Shown: positions 1 through 7,168, counted from the first letter of the stretch. The stretch is 34,160 nt of DNA from Thermobaculum sp042408415 (GCA_042408415.1 JBHORE010000015.1:1-34160), one strand, 5' to 3'. Notes: a model not told the origin generated them from the sequence alone. Made by a program: numbers and translations.

Positions 1-655
1 GCACCAGATCCCCCACGCGCAGTTCCGCCACCGGCACCTCCTCGATCGTATCCCCAACCAGGCGCTCGGCAGTATCGGGCAGCAGCTTGGCCAGCTCCTC
101 CAGCGCGCTCTGCGCCCGACCTATCGCCCTCATCTCCATCCAGTGTCCCAGGAGCATGATCGTGACAAGCGTGGCAAGCTCGAAGTAGAAGGGCATCCCC
201 TGCAGGAGACCGAAGGTAACCGCGAGGCTGTAGAAGTAGGCGGTGGTTATGGCGAGTGCCACCAGCGTCATCATGCCAGGGCGCCCCTGGCCGATCTCCG
301 AGATGGCCCCCCTTAGGAAGATCCAGCCACAGTACCAGTAGATGATGCTGGACAGGACGGGTGCGAGCCAGTTCGAGCCTGGAAAGGTGGGTGCGGAGTA
401 GCCCAGGATGTGCTGCAGGAGGTCGGAATAGAACAGCACAGGAATCGTAAGTATCAGCGATAGCCAGAAGGCGCGGACAAGGTTGGTCTCCGAGTGGCCC
501 GAGTGCTCGTCATGGGCTGTGTGCTCGCGCTCCATGGTCTCGTGCCGGGGCTCTACAGTCCCCGTGTGCGGGGTTGGATGTCGGCGCCTGCCTCGTCCTA
601 CCTCTTGGTGGGCGTGTCCGGATGCCTCGTGCGCATCATGTTCGTGGCGAGCCAT
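1..655 (-). CDS. Copper-translocating P1B-type ATPase, N-terminal part (runs off the window)
   Basis: An open minus-strand frame continues past base 1. The first ~65 residues are very rich in His (motifs HEHDAH, SGHAH, EREHTAHDEHSGH), as in CopB-type Cu/Ag efflux ATPases, and there is no CxxC metal-binding domain. Four hydrophobic segments follow, with family motifs GRPGMMTLVALAI and LLGHWMEMRA, then the start of the actuator domain (VAELRVGDLV at the window edge). The phosphorylation site and the CPC-type helix lie outside. I chose the ATG at 655 because AGGAG sits 6 nt upstream; the in-frame ATG at 661 abuts that Shine-Dalgarno. The start overlaps the end of the upstream chaperone gene by 20 bp, implying translational coupling. 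Role: copper (or silver) export across the cytoplasmic membrane. The family call is firm; the metal is inferred from CopZ and CsoR next door. Confidence 0.92.
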   Translation of the reverse strand, partial: MARHEHDAHEASGHAHQEVGRGRRRHPTPHTGTVEPRHETMEREHTAHDEHSGHSETNLVRAFWLSLILTIPVLFYSDLLQHILGYSAPTFPGSNWLAPVLSSIIYWYCGWIFLRGAISEIGQGRPGMMTLVALAITTAYFYSLAVTFGLLQGMPFYFELATLVTIMLLGHWMEMRAIGRAQSALEELAKLLPDTAERLVGDTIEEVPVAELRVGDLV

Positions 656-887
656 CGCCATCTCCTAAGCCTGCTACGGGGTAACCTATGTTCTCCAAGG
701 TGAATTCGATCTCCTCCAGGGAAGTAGCGGAGGGGTCGAATCGGACGGTGACTCGCTTGAAGTCCAGATCTACCGATACCTCCCTTACACCCTCCAGACC
801 CTTCAGCGCCTTGTCCACCCTGCTTACGCAGTGGCTGCAGGACATATCAGGTACGATCAGGACTCTTGTGTGCTCGGTGGCCATCAT
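636..887 (-). CDS. copZ: CopZ-like heavy-metal-associated (HMA) copper chaperone
   Basis: This is an 83-aa single-domain protein with the HMA fold signature: PDMSCSHCVSRVDKAL places the metal-binding CxxC at Cys17 and Cys20, and the end matches the usual beta strand (EIEFTLENIGYPV). The usual length is ~68 aa; this one carries a polar tail of about 10 residues (GLGDGDGSPRT). It is expected to carry Cu(I) in the cytoplasm and pass it to the ATPase encoded immediately downstream, whose start lies inside its 3' end. The ATG at 887 has GGGAGG 5 nt upstream; the ATG at 884 is also possible. It is divergent from csoR, with an 80-bp shared control region, which fits CsoR-regulated copper resistance. 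Confidence 0.92.
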   Translation of the reverse strand: MMATEHTRVLIVPDMSCSHCVSRVDKALKGLEGVREVSVDLDFKRVTVRFDPSATSLEEIEFTLENIGYPVAGLGDGDGSPRT

Positions 888-914
888 TGATTCCTCCCTA
901 TATACTCATTACTA

Positions 915-944
915 ATACTAAGTATAATATAGCGCAGGCGTCAA
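915..944 (-). promoter_or_regulatory. Divergent copZ/csoR promoter with a palindrome over both -10 elements
   Basis: Reading leftward, TTGACG (939-944) and TAGTAT (915-920), 18 bp apart, form a good promoter for copZ. Reading rightward, TATAAT at 923-928 is the likely csoR -10. The perfect inverted repeat ATACT-A-AGTAT (915-925) overlaps both -10 elements, and a longer-range TATACT (901-906)/AGTATA (921-926) pair also exists. Its position suits a repressor operator. It does not resemble the G-rich CsoR operators known from other phyla, so assigning it to CsoR is inference. Confidence 0.55.
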
Positions 945-967
945 GTTATGAGGTAAAAATATAGAGT

Positions 968-1252
968 ATGGATAGAGCGTCGAGCTATGCTGATCATAAA
1001 GAGGAGCTTGTAAGGCGGCTCAACCGTATAGAGGGGCAGGTGCGAGGTATCCGCAGGATGATCGAAGATGATCGCTACTGCCTAGACGTGGTTCAGCAGA
1101 TAAATGCTATGAACGCTGCCGCTCAGGAGGTGGCACTTATAGTGCTCGAAGACCATCTACGCAAGTGTGTGGCGGAGGCCGTTGAGGGTGATGGCAGGGA
1201 GGCGGCTATCAGGGAGATGATGCACGTCCTCCGTAAGACCGTGAAACCATGA
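968..1252 (+). CDS. csoR: CsoR-type copper-sensing repressor (DUF156 family)
   Basis: This 94-aa all-helical protein matches the CsoR/RcnR/FrmR family (LVRRLNRIEGQVRGIRRMIE near the N-terminus). The Cu(I) ligands of CsoR are all present: Cys38 (RYCLDVVQQ), His63 and Cys67 (EDHLRKC), a Cys-His-Cys triad rather than the ligand sets of RcnR or FrmR. It should repress in the apo form and release DNA on Cu(I) binding. It is divergent from copZ and the Cu ATPase, and its stop overlaps the ATG of the next gene (ATGA), so it heads a csoR-orf-DUF305 operon. The Shine-Dalgarno is weak (GAGG about 14 nt upstream). Confidence 0.93.
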   Translation: MDRASSYADHKEELVRRLNRIEGQVRGIRRMIEDDRYCLDVVQQINAMNAAAQEVALIVLEDHLRKCVAEAVEGDGREAAIREMMHVLRKTVKP

Positions 1253-1620
1253 GGGCTATGCGGGCTGTCGCTAAGTTCATCTTGTACAGGTTGCTGTGGT
1301 GTGCGTTATTAGTAGTAATACTGCATGCCACGCATCTGCCCATGACGGTCGAGCACGTGCTCGACCACTCATCAGCACACACCTTGGTGGATGCTGGGCC
1401 CGATGGCCAAGCGTGGGTTGGGCAGCACTCACGGAACGCTTGTGCTGCCGGCCTCAGTGCGGACCTGGCCAGAAAGGCGGCTGCCGTAGCTGTGATGCCC
1501 CAAGTGCGCACGCAACTATGTCATGTCGTTTCCGGGCTGCCCCTGGGGCGCGCAGTTCAGTTGGATGTCGGGCAGTCGCGTGACAAGCTCCGAGCTGCCA
1601 TACAGGTGTTTCGTATCTAG
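1249..1620 (+). CDS. Small membrane-anchored protein of unknown function in the copper operon
   Basis: This 123-aa product is not a family I recognise. Residues ~7-28 form one hydrophobic segment (signal anchor or signal peptide) after a short basic start; the rest is probably outside the membrane and holds several His (HATHLPMTVEHVLDHSSAH) and two or three Cys, which would suit metal binding but prove nothing. It starts with ATG overlapping the csoR stop by 4 nt, so translation is coupled. Its own stop (TAG, 1618-1620) lies just before the left arm of the hairpin that covers the next ribosome binding site. The tail is Ala/Arg-rich and of unremarkable composition. It is real as an operon member judging by spacing; its function is unknown. 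Confidence 0.6.
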   Translation: MRAMRAVAKFILYRLLWCALLVVILHATHLPMTVEHVLDHSSAHTLVDAGPDGQAWVGQHSRNACAAGLSADLARKAAAVAVMPQVRTQLCHVVSGLPLGRAVQLDVGQSRDKLRAAIQVFRI

Positions 1621-1621
1621 T

Positions 1622-1676
1622 AGTCCTCCATCGTCTCAGCGGGTACCTATCTTGCAATCTATAGAGATGGAGGACT
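1622..1676 (+). promoter_or_regulatory. Hairpin sequestering the Shine-Dalgarno of the DUF305 gene
   Basis: AGTCCTCCATC (1622-1632) is a perfect 11-bp reverse complement of GATGGAGGACT (1666-1676). The right arm contains GGAGGA, the ribosome binding site for the ATG at 1681. The left arm starts one base after the stop codon of the upstream gene. A ribosome finishing that gene would cover the left arm and expose the site. This geometry suggests translational coupling or another conditional control of lipoprotein synthesis. Confidence 0.6.
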
Positions 1677-1680
1677 CATA

Positions 1681-2352
1681 ATGAGGATTTTGCATATGCT
1701 ATCTGTGCTTATCCTGCTCCTGCTAGGCGCGTGTGGCAGCGGATCCTCTCCGGGGGCTACCCCTTCACCTACCGCTGGGCAGGTAGCGCCTACTAGCGAG
1801 GTACATATGACCCCTATACCTACCGAAGCACATGAGATGATGCCGCCCATGGATGGTGGTCAAAGCGGAGAGGCCCACATGTCTTTTGACCAGATGTTCA
1901 TAATCAATATGACGGCACATCACAAGTCGGCCATAGACATGGCCAAGGTAGCGCTCCGCAGGGCCGAGCACGAACAGATCAAGCAGCTCGCGCAAGACAT
2001 AATCAAGGCCCAGCAGGCCGAGATCGATCAGATGCGCACCTGGTACAGGCAATGGTACGGTACAAACAGGATTCCGCGGCCTGATGAGGACATGATGGAC
2101 TCCATGCCGGGGATGCACGGGGAGAGGATGATGGGCACCGATCTGGATAAGTTCCGGCGGGCCAAACCCTTCGATAAGTCCTTTATCGACGCGATGATCC
2201 CTCATCACCAGGGAGCGGTCTCGATGGCCAGGATGGCGCTGCAGAAAGCCGAGCACCCAGAGGTGCGGAAGATGGCCCAGAACATAATCGAGACCCAGCA
2301 GGCTGAGATCAACCAGATGCGCACCTGGCGCAAGGCTTGGTACGGGGAGTAA
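1681..2352 (+). CDS. Lipoprotein with two DUF305 repeats, probable extracytoplasmic copper-binding protein
   Basis: This 223-aa protein begins with a lipoprotein signal peptide: hydrophobic residues 3-15 and lipobox LLGAC with Cys18. A Gly/Ser/Pro/Thr linker follows, then two tandem ferritin-like DUF305 repeats, each with the same landmarks: FDQMFIINMTAHHKSAIDMA...AEIDQMRTWYRQWYG in the first and FIDAMIPHHQGAVSMARMA...AEINQMRTWRKAWYG in the second. The HH pairs and the many Met residues (EHMMPP-like linker, DMMDSMPGMHGERMMG between repeats) are typical of proteins linked to copper tolerance. It is the last gene of the csoR operon and is followed by a strong terminator. Location on the outer face of the membrane is inferred from the lipobox; copper binding is inferred from family and context. 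Confidence 0.88.
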   Translation: MRILHMLSVLILLLLGACGSGSSPGATPSPTAGQVAPTSEVHMTPIPTEAHEMMPPMDGGQSGEAHMSFDQMFIINMTAHHKSAIDMAKVALRRAEHEQIKQLAQDIIKAQQAEIDQMRTWYRQWYGTNRIPRPDEDMMDSMPGMHGERMMGTDLDKFRRAKPFDKSFIDAMIPHHQGAVSMARMALQKAEHPEVRKMAQNIIETQQAEINQMRTWRKAWYGE

Positions 2353-2369
2353 GTCTGTTCCTGATTCAA

Positions 2370-2402
2370 GTGGTTTTGGGGGCATACCGCCCCCAAAACC
2401 AC
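2370..2402. terminator. Bidirectional terminator hairpin
   Basis: GTGGTTTTGGGGGC (2370-2383) and GCCCCCAAAACCAC (2389-2402) form a perfect 14-bp stem with a 5-nt loop. It lies 18 bp after the DUF305 stop and 33 bp before the stop of the convergent ABC permease gene, so it can serve both strands. Confidence 0.85.
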
Positions 2403-2434
2403 ACATGATCTTATGAAGGACTGATTCATACTCC

Positions 2435-3172
2435 CTATTCCACCTCGCGCATCACCCAAGAAGCCAACCCTAAAAGCCCAAGGATGTAGAGCAATAGCAC
2501 TACTAGGTTCTGCCAGGTGTTCTCGAATGACCCGCTAGGGCTTATCATCTCCTGGATCACGTTGTTGGCGTAGCGTAGGGGAAAGGCCAATCCAAGCCAA
2601 TCAGCCCATGTGGGTAGCTGATCTGGCGCCACCAACATGCCAGATAGAAAGGCTGATGGCACGAGGATCAACGGTACGAAGGGGAACACCTGCCCCTCGT
2701 GGCGAGCGAAGGTCGATATGAAGATGCCTAGCATCACCGAGGCAATGGCCAGCAGCCACACTACCACGAACAGCACCAACAGCGTCTCTGCGTCGTAGCT
2801 GAGGTCAAACAGTAGGAGCACTTCTGTGAGTGCCACCAGAGCTTGAATGGTTGCTAGTCCTAGGTACCCAAGCAGGTAGCCTCCTATGATTTCATGTCGC
2901 CGGTAGCCGTTGATGAACATCCGCTCCATGGTGCCGGCAGTGCGCTCCTGCACTAACACGATGGCGCTCAGGAGGAAAGCTAAGAAGTGCACCAGGAACG
3001 CTGCGATCGGCACCGCGTAGCGGGCGACGTCGAAGCCCGGGGGCATGGTGTCGAAGAAGAGCTTCAGGAAGTACACTATCACTAACGGGGCGACTATGGA
3101 GAGCCCGAGGAGCCTCCTGTCGTGTGAAAGCTGCGCTAGTACCCTACGAGCTACCAACCACATTCTCCTCAT
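2435..3172 (-). CDS. ABC-2 type exporter permease
   Basis: This 245-aa membrane protein has a basic cytoplasmic N-terminus (MRRMWLVARRVLAQLSHDRR) followed by about six hydrophobic segments in the pattern of the ABC-2 family. Family landmarks are VQERTAGTMERMFINGYRR in the loop after the second helix pair and SAFLSGMLVAPDQLPTWADWLGLAFPLRYA before the last helix, a region usually conserved in drug or antibiotic exporters. Its ATG overlaps the stop of the ATPase gene (ATGA), so it is the third gene of a tetR-ATPase-permease operon. The substrate cannot be read from sequence; a TetR-controlled pair of this type is usually involved in efflux of toxic compounds. Confidence 0.9.
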   Translation of the reverse strand: MRRMWLVARRVLAQLSHDRRLLGLSIVAPLVIVYFLKLFFDTMPPGFDVARYAVPIAAFLVHFLAFLLSAIVLVQERTAGTMERMFINGYRRHEIIGGYLLGYLGLATIQALVALTEVLLLFDLSYDAETLLVLFVVVWLLAIASVMLGIFISTFARHEGQVFPFVPLILVPSAFLSGMLVAPDQLPTWADWLGLAFPLRYANNVIQEMISPSGSFENTWQNLVVLLLYILGLLGLASWVMREVE

Positions 3173-4019
3173 TGCTTTATCTCCTGGCTGTGCAGTGAGA
3201 GCATCACGTCCTCCAGACTGGCTGGCCGCACATCTATGGCCTCCACGCTGGACCTGAGGCCGTACGGCCTGAGGGCTTCCGCCAGTGCCTCCGGACTACC
3301 TCCTATAAGCTCCTCTTGTACCCGGCCGTACTCCCTTACCTGCAGGCGGGTGCCGCCATGCTCCACTAGCTTACGAGGTGGTGAATCGGCGACCACCTTA
3401 CCCCCAGCAGTATCGCCACTCTGTCGCACAGCATCGCCTCGTCCATCAGGTGCGTGCTGATGAGGATGGTGGTGCCCTCTGAGGCCAGCTTTTTGAATAG
3501 CTCCCACAGCCTCGCCCTCAGGTAAGGATCCACCCCAGCTGTGGGCTCGTCGAGGAACAATATCCTGGGTTGATGGACGAGGGCTGCGGCAAGCGACACA
3601 CGGTTCTTCATACCTCCGGAGAGGGCGTGCACGGGATAGTCAGCCTTGTTTGCAAGATCTGTTAGTAGGAGTACTTCTTCTATCCTCTTTCTTAGGCCGT
3701 GGCTCAAGTGAGCACTACCGAAGAAGGCTACGTTATCCCGCGCTGATAGGTCCTCGTAGAGCGCAGGCGACTGCGGCACGTAGCCGATCTGTTGGCGTAG
3801 TTGCCAGCGCTGCCTGAGGGGCTCCAGCCCCAGCACGCGCACGCTGCCTCCTGTCGGGCGCAGCGCACCGACAAGGGTTCTGATGAGCGTTGTCTTGCCT
3901 GCACCATTGGGCCCCAGCAAGCCGAAGAGGCAACCCTCCGGTACCGATAGGTCCACTCCTCGTAGAGCCTCGGTGCGACCGTAGCGCTTGGTCAAGCCTT
4001 GTACATCAATCGCGTTCAT
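3169..4019 (-). pseudogene. ABC exporter ATP-binding protein, interrupted by a one-base frameshift
   Basis: The first frame (4019 to ~3400) holds a complete nucleotide-binding core: Walker A GPNGAGKTT, Q-loop (IGYVPQSP), signature LSGGMKNRVSLAAAL, Walker B ILFLDEP and the switch His in STHLMDEA. After VAILLG the frame goes wrong and stops at 3366. The expected continuation (GKVVADSPPRKLVEHGG... to EIKQ at 3169) is in the next frame. The break is at a run of five G on the coding strand (3401-3405); six would restore one ~283-aa protein. The core survives, so a truncated 217-aa product could still bind ATP, but it lacks the C-terminal part. It could be a sequencing error in a homopolymer, a true mutation or -1 slippage on the G run. 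It overlaps tetR by 14 bp and the permease start by 4 bp. Confidence 0.85.
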
Positions 4020-4635
4020 CTTTTGCTTCCTCCTTGCAGGGTCTGAGGCCGGCTAGGAAGATCTCGATGGTTTCGTCTATGTACTCCTCGTCCGTGGGGC
4101 CTTGCTCCCTTAACTGTGGGAGGAGCACGTGGGACAGCCCCATGGGAAACAGCATGCCCAGGAAGGCCCTCGCGCTGGAGCGCACGTCGTGAGGTCGCAG
4201 TCTCCCTAGTTGTATCTGCCTCTCCAGGTAAGTCTCGAGGAATTGAATGACCCTCATGGGGCCGCGGGCTAACACTGGGTTGAACAGCTGTGGGTGACGC
4301 GGGGCCTCCCCCAGAAGCAGTCGGGCCAGCTTAATCGTCACCGGACGTGATACAAACTCCCCGTAGGCATCCGCCACCTTGTGGAGCACGACATCCGGTG
4401 GAACGTCCAGGAGAGCCTCCGGATCCTGGAAAGACTGGAGGAAAGATAGCTGGCTCTCCACTGCCGAGTAGAACAACTCCTCTTTACCCCCAGGGAAGTA
4501 CCAGTAGATAAGAGCGGGGGCTTGCAGGCCAGCGCGCTCGGCGATGCCCTTGATGGTGGCGCCATGGAACCCCTTCTCAGAAAACTCCTCAAAAGCCGCG
4601 AGCAGGATCTGTCGCTTGCGATCTTCTCCTTCCAT
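4006..4635 (-). CDS. TetR/AcrR family repressor of the ABC exporter
   Basis: This 209-aa protein has the N-terminal TetR helix-turn-helix: RKRQILLAAFEEFSEKGFHG, then ATIKGIAERAGLQAPALIYWYF at about residues 28-48, where the recognition helix and the conserved YWYF lie. The C-terminal ligand domain resembles that of regulators of drug exporters but gives no ligand. ATG 4635 is preceded by AGGAG at good spacing. Its gene heads the operon and overlaps the ATPase gene by 14 bp. Two palindromes in its promoter and leader suggest that it represses its own operon until an inducer binds. Confidence 0.92.
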   Translation of the reverse strand: MEGEDRKRQILLAAFEEFSEKGFHGATIKGIAERAGLQAPALIYWYFPGGKEELFYSAVESQLSFLQSFQDPEALLDVPPDVVLHKVADAYGEFVSRPVTIKLARLLLGEAPRHPQLFNPVLARGPMRVIQFLETYLERQIQLGRLRPHDVRSSARAFLGMLFPMGLSHVLLPQLREQGPTDEEYIDETIEIFLAGLRPCKEEAKDERD

Positions 4636-4646
4636 ACGTGATCTCC

Positions 4647-4664
4647 TGATTGATTATTCAATCA
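4647..4664 (-). promoter_or_regulatory. Probable TetR operator 1 (leader palindrome)
   Basis: TGATTGA-TTAT-TCAATCA is a perfect 7-4-7 inverted repeat between the tetR transcription start region and its ribosome binding site. Its size and symmetry fit a TetR dimer. The TTGA/TCAA half-sites resemble those of the second palindrome at 4683-4698. Confidence 0.5.
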
Positions 4665-4669
4665 TCAGT

Positions 4670-4698
4670 AATGTATCACTAATTGAACGTTCAGTCAA
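4670..4698 (-). promoter_or_regulatory. tetR promoter with palindromic operator in the spacer
   Basis: On the minus strand, TTGACT (4693-4698) and TACATT (4670-4675) are separated by exactly 17 bp. The perfect palindrome TGAACGTTCA (4684-4693) lies between them, inside a broader TTGA...TCAA frame (4683-4698). A repressor bound here would block RNA polymerase directly, consistent with autoregulation by TetR. Confidence 0.6.
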
Positions 4699-4746
4699 CA
4701 ACCTAGTGGGGTATTCCAGAACTTAGAAACTGTTATTACCTCTGGG

Positions 4747-4752
4747 TATAAT
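4747..4752 (+). promoter_or_regulatory. -10 element implying a leaderless mRNA for the sensor kinase
   Basis: A perfect TATAAT ends 6 nt before the GTG at 4759, where a transcript would be expected to begin. No Shine-Dalgarno precedes that GTG. The -35 region is poor (TTAGAA at 4723-4728, 18 bp away). A leaderless transcript is the simplest reading. Confidence 0.4.
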
Positions 4753-4758
4753 TGGGTT

Positions 4759-6372
4759 GTGAGAAAAGGTCAAGTAGAAACATATGGTATGCTCTCGATG
4801 TTGAGAGAAGGTGCGTATAATGTTCGAGGCTACCTGGCCGCCGTCTTGGGTGTGACCCTGATGACCGCCATCATAGGATTGATCCTGCACCAGTTCCGCA
4901 TAGCCAACACGTCTATGCTATATCTGGTCGTGGTGTTGGCCGTCGCTGCCAAGTATGGCAGTTTGTCGGCCATCTTGGCCTCTGTACTGGCTTTCTTAGC
5001 GTTCGATTGGTTCTTCGTGCAGCCCACCTGGTCGCTGACGATCCGGGATCCTGACGAGTGGTTGGCTTTGATGCTCTTCCTAGCTACAGCCATAGTAACT
5101 GGGCAACTCGCTGCCCTGCAACGTTACGAGGCTAGGGTTGCGCGCGCCAGGGAGAGAGAGGCTACCCTGCTATATGAGGTGGTAAGGATTATTGAGGAAG
5201 ATGAGTTAGTCGTGGCTCTCCAGCGAGTTTCCGAGAGGTTGCAGGCAGAGCTGAACATGGATGGCGTGTCCATAGAGCTCGCTGGCGAAGGTGATGGCCC
5301 TATCAAGGCTTTCAGTGGCTCTTTGCAAGCTAAGCAAGCTGTAATGAGCATGGCAACTGTATCTAGGTATGTATTAGATGACAAGTCGCTGGATGGTGAG
5401 CGGGCAGGTCACACAACCTGGGTAAGGGTATCTGGGTCAAGGCCCAAGAGGGCCAGCGCTACCCTCTACACAGTTCCGGTGATGATAGGCAGAGGCCGTG
5501 CTGGCGACATCGTGCTGGTGTGCTGCAATAGAAAACAACCCCTTCCTACGGAGGAAACAAGGCTGCTCTCGGTGGTGGCTCAGCAGATCGGCAGGGCTGT
5601 GGAGCGTCGCAGGCTGCAGCGTAGCGCCAACGAGACCGAGGTACTACGTCGGACCGATGAGCTCAAGACGGCTCTGATGAACGCCGTATCTCACGACCTA
5701 AAGACTCCACTAGCTACGATAAGCGCTGCGGCAGAGAGCCTCCTACAGCAGGACGTTCAATGGACGCCGTTGGATAGGTACGAGTTTGCTCAAGATATCG
5801 CCCAAGAGTCGCATCGCTTAGGCAGGTTGGTAGATAACCTGCTAGACCTATCCAGGATCGAGGGTGGGAACCTTCGTCCCCACAAGACGTGGTGTGATAT
5901 AGGTTCGCTGGTTGAGGAGGTTTGTGGCAGGCTAAAGGGAATGCTCGCTGGTAGGGACATCACCCTCGCTGTCGAGGAGGGACTCCCACCCCTCTTGATC
6001 GACTATGTAGAGATCGGACAGGTGCTATCGAACTTGTTGGAGAACGCCCATCGCTACACACCTCCGAACGCCCCTATAGAAGTGCATGTGTACCGTGTGG
6101 GAGATGAGGTTTGGGTGGAAGTGGCGGACAGGGGACCAGGAATACCTCCTCAAGCTTTGGATAGGATCTTTGAAAAGTTCTACAGGATAGAATCTAAAGG
6201 GACCAGGGCGCACGGCACCGGCCTAGGGCTAGCGGTAGCTAAGGGCATGATAGAGGCCCATGGGGGCAAGATATGGGCATCCAACAGGGCCAGTGGAGGG
6301 GCTGTATTTACCTTCACGATACCCATACCCGATGGTGGGGAGGTGGTAGCTCATGAACTCCAGTGGAGCTAG
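4759..6372 (+). CDS. Sensor histidine kinase equal to the C-terminal half of KdpD (DUF4118-GAF-HisKA-HATPase)
   Basis: This 537-aa protein corresponds to KdpD without its N-terminal sensor and Usp domains. Residues ~25-120 form the four-helix DUF4118 membrane domain (motif LAFLAFDWFFVQPTWSLTI). A GAF-like region spans ~135-285. HisKA carries phospho-acceptor His312 in VSHDLKTPLATIS. The ATPase has N-box NLLENAHRY, G1 DRGPGIP, F-box FEKFYR and G2 GTGLGLAVAK. It should autophosphorylate and pass phosphate to the regulator whose gene overlaps it by 20 bp. The missing KdpD half is encoded at 12455, after kdpC. GTG 4759 fits a leaderless transcript; ATG 4789 is an alternative but has no ribosome binding site. 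Signal: probably K+ limitation or osmotic stress, inferred from the locus. Confidence 0.9.
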   Translation: MRKGQVETYGMLSMLREGAYNVRGYLAAVLGVTLMTAIIGLILHQFRIANTSMLYLVVVLAVAAKYGSLSAILASVLAFLAFDWFFVQPTWSLTIRDPDEWLALMLFLATAIVTGQLAALQRYEARVARAREREATLLYEVVRIIEEDELVVALQRVSERLQAELNMDGVSIELAGEGDGPIKAFSGSLQAKQAVMSMATVSRYVLDDKSLDGERAGHTTWVRVSGSRPKRASATLYTVPVMIGRGRAGDIVLVCCNRKQPLPTEETRLLSVVAQQIGRAVERRRLQRSANETEVLRRTDELKTALMNAVSHDLKTPLATISAAAESLLQQDVQWTPLDRYEFAQDIAQESHRLGRLVDNLLDLSRIEGGNLRPHKTWCDIGSLVEEVCGRLKGMLAGRDITLAVEEGLPPLLIDYVEIGQVLSNLLENAHRYTPPNAPIEVHVYRVGDEVWVEVADRGPGIPPQALDRIFEKFYRIESKGTRAHGTGLGLAVAKGMIEAHGGKIWASNRASGGAVFTFTIPIPDGGEVVAHELQWS

Positions 6373-7048
6373 AATATTGATAGTAGATGATGAGCCCCCC
6401 ATCCTACGAGTTCTGAGCTCCAACTTGAGGAGCCATGGATTCCAGGTGATCGCTGCGGCCACGGGTGAGGAGGCCTTAGATCGGCACTCTAGCTTCCGCC
6501 CAGATGTCGTGATACTCGATCTGCTACTCCCTGATATGCACGGGAGAGAAGTTATAAGGACCATACGGCAATCGAGCAGTACTCCCATAATAGTGCTGTC
6601 GGCGCACGGTGAAGAAGGGGAGAAAGTTGCCGCCCTGGAGCTTGGTGCCGATGACTACCTAACCAAGCCCTTCGGTGTTCGAGAGTTGCTAGCCCGAGTT
6701 CGAGCTGTGATGAGGCGATCTGCTGGTCTAAGCGCTGGCTCCCCAGTGATTAAACTGGGCAATCTCACCTTGGATCTGGAGCGTAGGCGCGTGTGCGTAC
6801 TTGGTGCGGAGGTGCATCTCACGCCCATAGAGTACGAACTGCTTAAGGTGTTGGCGGTGCATGAGGGAAAGGTGCTCACAGATAAGATGCTGCTGGAGGC
6901 CGTGTGGGGTGGCCAATACGGCGCAGATCCCCACTACCTACATGTCTACGCTTCTCGCCTCCGCAAGAAACTCGGGGCTGCTTCCCATTACCTGATCACG
7001 GAGCCAGGCGTTGGCTATCGCCTGTTGGTAGATGACCTCGGTAAATAG
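6353..7048 (+). CDS. kdpE: KdpE-like response regulator (OmpR/PhoB family)
   Basis: This 231-aa protein has a receiver domain at residues 6-120: acidic pocket D12/D13, phospho-acceptor Asp56 (VVILDLLLPD), Ser83 and Lys105 (LTKPFG). A winged-helix DNA-binding domain follows at ~130-226 (HLTPIEYELLKVLAVHEGKV, VYASRLRKKLG, ITEPGVGYRL). Its start lies 20 bp inside the kinase gene, so the two are co-translated and form a cognate pair. Strong similarity to KdpE and the adjacent kdp genes indicate that it activates kdpFABC transcription. ATG 6353 is the natural start; GGGGAGG lies about 7 nt upstream. Confidence 0.92.
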   Translation: MNSSGARILIVDDEPPILRVLSSNLRSHGFQVIAAATGEEALDRHSSFRPDVVILDLLLPDMHGREVIRTIRQSSSTPIIVLSAHGEEGEKVAALELGADDYLTKPFGVRELLARVRAVMRRSAGLSAGSPVIKLGNLTLDLERRRVCVLGAEVHLTPIEYELLKVLAVHEGKVLTDKMLLEAVWGGQYGADPHYLHVYASRLRKKLGAASHYLITEPGVGYRLLVDDLGK

Positions 7049-7133
7049 CCTCGTGGCACGTACGCAGCTGTTTTTTGAGCACTTATTGATCCTCACAGCT
7101 TCTCCTTTGAGGGTTTTTTGAGCCCCTAAGCTT

Positions 7134-7139
7134 TACAAT
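7134..7139 (+). promoter_or_regulatory. Possible -10 of the kdp structural operon
   Basis: TACAAT lies 30 bp before the ATG at 7169 in a T-rich 120-bp gap after the kdpE-like gene. No convincing -35 is present at 16-18 bp, as expected for an activator-dependent promoter. Two TTTTTTGAG repeats (7070-7078 and 7114-7122) lie just upstream and could be direct-repeat binding sites. This is weak evidence. Confidence 0.3.
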
Positions 7140-7168
7140 CCTCCGTGAGAAGATAACGCGGAGGCAAC

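Noticed and set aside
1765..2406. 213-aa minus-strand frame opposite the DUF305 gene
   Set aside because: It is an antisense shadow of a gene with clear repeats and a lipobox, and it runs through the terminator hairpin.
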